The notes below the pieces were generated by a model. It made no database searches and was not told where the DNA came from. It saw nothing but the letters and a program-made list of their open reading frames with translations. From Clostridia bacterium (lineage in GTDB: Bacteria; Bacillota; Clostridia; Oscillospirales; CAG-272), in the NCBI GenBank assembly GCA_024404505.1, contig JAKSPU010000009.1, forward strand, positions 1 through 42,474: a stretch of DNA of 42,474 bases, written 5' to 3'. Positions 38,174 to 42,474 of the stretch are shown here, piece by piece (position 1 is the stretch's first letter; the number at the start of each line of letters is the position of its first letter). Made by a program: the position numbers and the translations under genes.

Positions 38174-38950
38174 ATGAAAACCATCACCCGCATCCTCTCG
38201 TTCCTCTTCACGCTGCTTCTTCTGTCCGGGCTTCTCATGACGGTCACCGTCTCGGCTGACGACGCGCACTCCGCGCTGCTGGTCGATGACGCAGACCTGA
38301 TGACCCCCGGTCAGGAGGAGGCCATGCTGCAGAGGATGAAGGAGTTAGTCGAGAAGTACGGCATCAACATCGCCATCGTGACGACGCGCGACCTGAACGG
38401 AAAGTCGCCGGAGGCCTATGCCGACGACTATTACGACAACCGTTTCGGCATCAATACGGACGGTTTCCTGCTCCTGCGCTACAAGAACGAGTACGACAAG
38501 TACGTCCATCTTTCCACGTCCGGCGTGGGCATCAGCATCCTCACGGACTACGACATCGATCTCATCTTTGACCGGATGCAGCCCTACTGCGATTCGGGCA
38601 ACGATGCGGCCGCGTTCAACGTCTTCATCGACGCGCTGGGATCCGAGATCGACGACTTCTATGCTTACGACAAGATCTGGATCTTCGTCGGGCTTGCGCT
38701 GGGTCTGATCATCGCCCTGATCGTCACCGGGCGCATGAAGAGTGAACTCAAGACCGTGAACACGCAGAAGTATGCGGGCAGCTACATCCGTGAGGACAGT
38801 CTGAACATGACCGTCAGCCGGGATACTTTCCTGTACAGCACGATCAGCCGTGTCCGTCGTGAGACGAGCAGCTCGTCCTCCGGCGGCGGTTCCTCCACGC
38901 ACCATTCCTCCTCCGGCGGCACGCACGGCGGCGGCGGAAGGCATATGTAA
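38174..38950 (+). CDS. TPM-domain membrane protein (YdjH/YgcG-like)
   Basis: The 258-residue product has a signal peptide (about 1-28), an extracellular TPM domain (about 34-165, with LLVDDADLMTPGQEEAML, INIAIVTTRDLNGK and GFLLLRYKNE), and a membrane helix (about 168-186). The cytoplasmic tail ends in a flexible Ser/Gly/His-rich stretch (about 231-258). It is the third gene of the SPFH operon, 12 bases after the second, with GGGGGTG before the ATG. TPM domains occur in thylakoid repair phosphatases and in YgcG-type proteins; enzymatic activity here is uncertain. Confidence 0.93.
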   Translation: MKTITRILSFLFTLLLLSGLLMTVTVSADDAHSALLVDDADLMTPGQEEAMLQRMKELVEKYGINIAIVTTRDLNGKSPEAYADDYYDNRFGINTDGFLLLRYKNEYDKYVHLSTSGVGISILTDYDIDLIFDRMQPYCDSGNDAAAFNVFIDALGSEIDDFYAYDKIWIFVGLALGLIIALIVTGRMKSELKTVNTQKYAGSYIREDSLNMTVSRDTFLYSTISRVRRETSSSSSGGGSSTHHSSSGGTHGGGGRHM

Positions 38951-38987
38951 AAAAAGGGCCGGCTCACGAAAGTGAGCCGGCTTTTTG
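38951..38987. terminator. Bidirectional terminator of the SPFH operon and GNAT gene
   Basis: A 10-bp perfect stem (38958-38967 and 38972-38981) with a GAAA tetraloop, A-run before and five T after. The stop codon of the convergent GNAT gene (38964-38966) lies inside the left arm. Confidence 0.9.
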
Positions 38988-39476
38988 TGAAACCTTCTGG
39001 AATGCGAGACGTTCGTCGCCGTTCAGCAGGTAGATGATGCCGCAGTAGGAGAAGCCGTTCTTGGCCAGCGACCGCTGCATGGGGATATTGTCGCGGTGCG
39101 TGTCGATGCGGAGATTTTTGCAGCGCGGCAGACAGTAGTTGTAGCAGAACGACGCTACGCCCTTCCGGTGCGAGGTCACGCCGATGCGGTGGATCACGCC
39201 GTACGGCTCGTCGTTGAGCCACGCGCCGTCGTAGATGCGGTCATAGGTCGGCTCGTTGTCCGTGAAGAAGCAGAACACGCCGACGATCTCGTCGTTCTCA
39301 AGGCATACGTACAGGTGGTTGAGTCCGATATCGTTCCGGATTACGTCCTCGGACGGGTATCCGCCGGTCCATTGATCCATGTTGCCGTTCTGACGCATAT
39401 ACGCGCGGGCCTGATCGTAAATGGGCATGACGACGGGCAGGTCGTCAAAAGTGGCTTGTCTGATGCGGTAGGACAT
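38964..39476 (-). CDS. GNAT family N-acetyltransferase
   Basis: The 170-residue product has the acetyl-CoA binding core of GNAT enzymes: IRQATFDDLPVVMPIYDQAR at the N-terminus, and motif A in IHRIGVTSHRKGVASFCY. LRIDTHRDN and LAKNGFSYCG resemble the C-terminal motif B region. The acceptor substrate is unknown. GGGAGG precedes the ATG. It has its own perfect promoter, divergent from that of the 7-TM protein gene. Confidence 0.93.
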   Translation of the reverse strand: MSYRIRQATFDDLPVVMPIYDQARAYMRQNGNMDQWTGGYPSEDVIRNDIGLNHLYVCLENDEIVGVFCFFTDNEPTYDRIYDGAWLNDEPYGVIHRIGVTSHRKGVASFCYNYCLPRCKNLRIDTHRDNIPMQRSLAKNGFSYCGIIYLLNGDERLAFQKVSQKAGSLS

Positions 39477-39508
39477 GGCGGTCCCTCCCTGTTTTCGGAA
39501 TTGCAGAC

Positions 39509-39537
39509 ATTATACCACCGCGCCGGGATTTTGTCAA
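39509..39537 (-). promoter_or_regulatory. Promoter of the GNAT gene
   Basis: Consensus on the minus strand: TTGACA (39532-39537), a 17-bp spacer, TATAAT (39509-39514). It is divergent from the promoter at 39556-39584 with only 18 bases between the two -35 elements. Confidence 0.9.
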
Positions 39538-39555
39538 GATTCCCCGGGGATCTCC

Positions 39556-39584
39556 TTGACATTTGTGTCCATTTATGATACAAT
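39556..39584 (+). promoter_or_regulatory. Promoter of the 7-TM protein gene
   Basis: TTGACA (39556-39561), a 17-bp spacer, TACAAT (39579-39584) with TGA before it. Confidence 0.88.
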
Positions 39585-39606
39585 GGGAGTAAAGAGGTGA
39601 TGAGAG

Positions 39607-40392
39607 ATGTCCGAGTTGTTCATGAGAAAAAGCCGGCTCGTGCTGGTCGAGCCCGGGATCCCGAAAAAGGACCGCGTCAAGGCTGCATGGATCACGCTGG
39701 GCGGGCTGCTGTGCGCCCTGCTGATCGCGTTCCTGACCATTCCGTTCGGGAGATGCTTCGAGAATCCCCTGGTGCCGCTCTCCATCGGGGGCGGATGTTT
39801 TGTCCTCATGATCGCGCCCGCCGTCATCAGCATCGGGCGGAGTCACGCCGCGTGGCTCACGTTCCTGATCGTCCCGGTGAACACGTTCGGCACGCTGTGC
39901 TGCACGTCGGCGTTCGCCTGCCGTTTCGTCGGGCCGACCGCGGACCCGCTGCTGCCCGTTTACGCGCTTGCGCCCGCGGCGTTTCTCGCCATTGTGACGA
40001 TCCTGCTCCTGCTTTTGCAGCGGGACAGCTGGGAGGACGGGCCTATGCAGGTCCTCTGCATCGTCAACGCGGTGCTGGGGCTTGGCTGTATCATCCTGTA
40101 TTTCGTCGGTCCCCGATTTGACGTTCCGCTCGTTTCCCCGTCGGCGGCGTTCTGCTGGTTTTCGCTGACGATCCTGTTCTTCTACATGATCGCCGGATTC
40201 TACGTCATGCAGGGGACGGGCGAGAGCTACGCATACATGATCCTTGCGAGCTTCGGGTATCTCCTGATCATCGGAGTCTTCGTGGCGATCGTGTTGGGAC
40301 TGTCAGGCGGCGACTGCGACTGCGACTGCAGCGGAGCCGACTGCGAATGCTGCGACGGCGGCGGAAAAGGTTCCGGGAAGAAGAAAAAATAG
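39607..40392 (+). CDS. Seven-TM membrane protein with Cys/Asp-rich tail, unknown function
   Basis: The 261-residue product has about seven membrane helices (near 25-46, 54-76, 81-103, 115-137, 146-168, 178-201, 207-232). A short tail follows with six cysteines in 13 residues (Cys237, 239, 241, 246, 248, 249) interleaved with Asp and Glu, then a Gly/Lys end with four lysines. The Asp-Cys pattern is a plausible soft-metal or iron-sulfur ligand site. AAAGAGG precedes the ATG. I do not recognise the family. It is a single-gene unit between a good promoter and a terminator. Confidence 0.85.
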   Translation: MSELFMRKSRLVLVEPGIPKKDRVKAAWITLGGLLCALLIAFLTIPFGRCFENPLVPLSIGGGCFVLMIAPAVISIGRSHAAWLTFLIVPVNTFGTLCCTSAFACRFVGPTADPLLPVYALAPAAFLAIVTILLLLLQRDSWEDGPMQVLCIVNAVLGLGCIILYFVGPRFDVPLVSPSAAFCWFSLTILFFYMIAGFYVMQGTGESYAYMILASFGYLLIIGVFVAIVLGLSGGDCDCDCSGADCECCDGGGKGSGKKKK

Positions 40393-40395
40393 AGC

Positions 40396-40429
40396 AAAGA
40401 GGATCCGTGCCGACGCACGGATCCTTTTT
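40396..40429. terminator. Bidirectional terminator between the 7-TM gene and ddl
   Basis: A perfect 10-bp stem (40401-40410 and 40415-40424) extended by A-T pairs, followed by five T on the plus strand. The convergent ddl stop is five bases further. Confidence 0.9.
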
Positions 40430-40433
40430 GCGT

Positions 40434-41474
40434 TCATTTTGCCAACGCGAGCCGGATGATCTCCTCACACAGCGAGGGATAATCCATCCCGACGGCGGCA
40501 GCTTCCTGCGGGAGCAGGCTCGTCGGCGTCATGCCGGGCAGCGTGTTTGCCTCAAGGCACCACATCTCTCCGGCAGCATCCATGATGAAATCGAATCTCG
40601 CGTACCCGCGCAGCCGGAGCGCGGCAAACCCGCGGAGGGCGGCTTCCTCGAGACGCAGGCGCTGTCCGTCCGTGATCGAGGCCGGACACACATCGGTCGT
40701 CGCGCCCTTCTGGTACTTGTTCTCGTAGTTATAGAAGCCCTTGACCGGGATGATCTCGACCGACGGCAGGACGCGTCCGCCGAGGACGCTGACCGTCAGT
40801 TCCCTGCCCACGATCTTTTTCTCGGCCAGCACGGTCTGACCGTACGCGGAGGCGTAGGTCAGCGCGGCCTTCAGCTCTTCCCTGTTCCCGGGCATGGACA
40901 CGCCGACGCTCGACCCGCACGCGACGGGCTTGATGACGCACGGGTACCCGATCGCGGTCTCGATGCGCCCGACGGCATCGTCAGCCGATCCGTCCGGCAG
41001 GTCGACGCGGATCCACGGGGGGGTCTGCACCCCGGCACGGACGAACAGCTGCTTGGAGAGGTCTTTATCCATCGCCAGCAGGCTGCCGATATAGTCGGAG
41101 CCGGTGTAGGGGACGCCGTCCATGTCCAGCGCTGCCTGCAGCATCCCGTTTTCACCGACGTCTCCGTGCAGGCCGATGAATACGACGTCCGCCTCACGGC
41201 ACAGCTCCATGACGCCGGGACCGACGCGGCGGTCTCCGCGTCCCGAGGACTTTTTGAGCGCTTCAAGGTCCGGCTCGGACCTCTTGACAAGGCACGGGGG
41301 GATACGGTCGCGGGAAAATGCAGGCTGTCTGCCGTCAAAGGCCAGACCGGTGTACAGGTCGCAGAGGCACACGAGATGCCCGCGGCTCACCAGCGCGTCC
41401 GCGACGAGGCTGCCCGTGGTGATCGACACGTCACGCTCGGGGGAAAGTCCCCCGGCCAGAACAAGGATTTTCAA
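40434..41474 (-). CDS. ddl: D-alanine--D-alanine ligase
   Basis: The 346-residue product joins two D-alanines with ATP for the peptidoglycan stem peptide. ATP-grasp features are present: GGLSPERDVS at the N-terminus, FIGLHGDVGENG, CVIKPVACGSSVGV, YENKYQKGATTD, and LEANTLPGMTPTSL. The start is TTG at 41474, because AAAGGGG (41485-41491) lies ten bases upstream and the MKILVLAGG opening is canonical; no ATG is near. It is downstream of prmC (51-bp gap) on the same strand. I see no feature marking it as a vancomycin-type D-Ala-D-Lac enzyme, but this is not decisive. Confidence 0.95.
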   Translation of the reverse strand: MKILVLAGGLSPERDVSITTGSLVADALVSRGHLVCLCDLYTGLAFDGRQPAFSRDRIPPCLVKRSEPDLEALKKSSGRGDRRVGPGVMELCREADVVFIGLHGDVGENGMLQAALDMDGVPYTGSDYIGSLLAMDKDLSKQLFVRAGVQTPPWIRVDLPDGSADDAVGRIETAIGYPCVIKPVACGSSVGVSMPGNREELKAALTYASAYGQTVLAEKKIVGRELTVSVLGGRVLPSVEIIPVKGFYNYENKYQKGATTDVCPASITDGQRLRLEEAALRGFAALRLRGYARFDFIMDAAGEMWCLEANTLPGMTPTSLLPQEAAAVGMDYPSLCEEIIRLALAK

Positions 41475-41525
41475 AGCTGTTATACCCCTTTCTTACGGTT
41501 TCAGGGTCAGTATATGCGCGCATGG

Positions 41526-42398
41526 TCACGTCTGCGCCGCGCGGAGGACGACCACGCGGTCATGCCCGCCGAGGTCGCGAAGGCAGGAAAAGTCCGTCCA
41601 GCCCGGGAAGAATGTGGACAGGCGCTCAAGGTCCGCCGCCTGATCGGCGCCGATCTCGAGCAGCAGCGTGCCGCCGTCCCGGAGGAGGGTGCGGTAATCG
41701 CGCAGGATGGCGCGGTAGAAGGTCAGGCCGTCCTCGCCTCCGTCCAGCGCGGCGCGCGGCTCAAAGGCAAGCTCCGGCGCGAGTCCGTCCACCTCGGCGC
41801 ACGGTATGTAAGGCGGGTTGGAGAGGATGACGTCAAAGAGCGGCGGGGCGTCCGGCGTCCGCTGCAGCAGCGACGTGCGGAGGGCGTCGGGACCGTCGTC
41901 CAGAAGGTCAGCCCTCACCGGGACGAAGCGGTCGGCAACGCCGTTGCTTTCGGCGTTGGCGGCGGCCAGACGCAGGGTATCCGGGAACAGCTCGAGCGCG
42001 TGGCAGGTCACGTCGGGGCGGCTGTGCAGGACGGAAACGGCGATGCAGCCGCTGCCGGTGCAGAGATCAGCGACGCGGGCGTCGGGCGGGATGACCGCGA
42101 GCGCCTGCTCGACCAGCACCTCGGTGTCCGGACGCGGGATGAGGCAGTCCTCGGTCACGCGGAACGGTAGTCCGAAGAAGTACCATTCCCCGAGGATATA
42201 CTGCAGGGGGCGGTGCGAGAGGCGTTCCCGGACAGCCTCGTCGAGGTCGGGGGCGTCGTATTCTCTGCGGCGGTCGCAGATCAGCGTGGCACGGTCGACG
42301 CCGGCGAACCGCTCGATGAGAAGCGCGGCTTCGTCGGACGCTTCCTCAATGCCCGCGCCGGAAAGGGCAGCTTTCAAAGAATGATATGACCACGGCAC
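41526..42398 (-). CDS. prmC: Release factor glutamine methyltransferase PrmC (HemK)
   Basis: The product (290 residues from the GTG start) methylates the GGQ glutamine of peptide release factors. VADLCTGSGCIAVSVL is the SAM-binding motif I and SNPPYIP the catalytic NPPY motif; the N-terminal helical domain with RPLQYILGEWYFFG is typical. GTG at 42398 is preferred because GGAGG (42407-42411) lies eight bases upstream; an ATG at 42413 overlaps that site. Usually prmC follows prfA, which would lie beyond the right edge of the window. Confidence 0.95.
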   Translation of the reverse strand: MPWSYHSLKAALSGAGIEEASDEAALLIERFAGVDRATLICDRRREYDAPDLDEAVRERLSHRPLQYILGEWYFFGLPFRVTEDCLIPRPDTEVLVEQALAVIPPDARVADLCTGSGCIAVSVLHSRPDVTCHALELFPDTLRLAAANAESNGVADRFVPVRADLLDDGPDALRTSLLQRTPDAPPLFDVILSNPPYIPCAEVDGLAPELAFEPRAALDGGEDGLTFYRAILRDYRTLLRDGGTLLLEIGADQAADLERLSTFFPGWTDFSCLRDLGGHDRVVVLRAAQT

Positions 42399-42423
42399 GG
42401 CAGCGACCTCCATATATTTTTAT

Positions 42424-42474
42424 ACCGGGGCTCTGCCCCGGGCCCCGCATATTATACCGGGGCTCTGCCCCGGG
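42424..42474. repeat. Tandem GGGGCTCTGCCCC hairpin repeats at the window edge
   Basis: Two copies of an ATACCGGGGCTCTGCCCCGGG unit occur about 32 bases apart, the second running to the window end. The core equals that of the repeats at 15354, 29302 and 34347. On the minus strand the unit contains TATAAT (about 42452-42457), which could serve prmC as a -10, but no -35 is visible within the window. Confidence 0.8.

Noticed and set aside
40347..42170. A 607-codon open frame on the plus strand
   Set aside because: It is antisense to ddl and prmC, both of which are unmistakable.

Overview
The window looks like a near-complete contig from a GC-rich member of the Clostridia (Bacillota), most likely an uncultured gut Oscillospirales/Ruminococcaceae-type bacterium. 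The reasons are AddAB instead of RecBCD, RbgA, a DUF1540 protein, an NfeD/stomatin pair, a Bacillus YdjI/YdjG/YdjH-like operon, strong AAGGAGG ribosome binding sites, and SigA-type promoters that nearly all have a 17-bp spacer. Species cannot be named from sequence alone. Both ends of the window lie in repeats, so they may be assembly break points.

Layout. 1-264: a tRNA-Val(CAC) on the minus strand with its own promoter and terminator, preceded by a second copy of its 3' end and terminator. 474-749: a small acidic membrane-anchored protein. 910-6514: ligA, a convergent leaderless amidase, then rsmI and a DUF5107/TPR protein. 6637-15342: one operon with a cytosolic parvulin, a short QueG-like reductase, addB and addA. 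15354-15491: a TTAA-bounded palindrome and a MITE-like element, followed by a low-GC three-TM protein gene. 16124-18374 (minus): NfeD, a stomatin-like SPFH protein and a membrane zinc-ribbon protein. 18436-19246: a membrane protein of unknown function, divergent from the next operon through two look-alike promoters. 19315-24550: lepB, rbgA, rnhB, yraN, an M19 dipeptidase and thrC, tightly packed. 24616-25726: DUF1540 and a metallophosphoesterase. 25904-29294: tig, clpP, clpX. 29393-35157 (minus): a 929-residue membrane-anchored beta-propeller protein, an EEP-family hydrolase, a GH1 beta-glucosidase and an RluA-type pseudouridine synthase. 35634-38950: a second SPFH system (SPFH with four zinc ribbons, a tail-anchored zinc-ribbon protein, and a TPM-domain protein). 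38964-42398: a GNAT acetyltransferase, a 7-TM protein with a Cys/Asp tail, ddl and prmC.

Most genes are housekeeping: DNA repair and ligation, translation quality control, protein folding and proteolysis, secretion, and cell wall. The least ordinary parts are the two separate SPFH membrane modules, each with its own zinc-ribbon membrane partner. The 35634-38950 operon resembles the part of the Bacillus envelope-stress system that recruits PspA, yet no pspA is present in the window. Other unusual items are the 929-residue surface protein, the Cys/Asp-tailed 7-TM protein, the family of GGGGCTCTGCCCC hairpin repeats with TTAA-bounded modules, and the duplicated tRNA 3' end. I see no CRISPR array, prophage, transposase or defence island.
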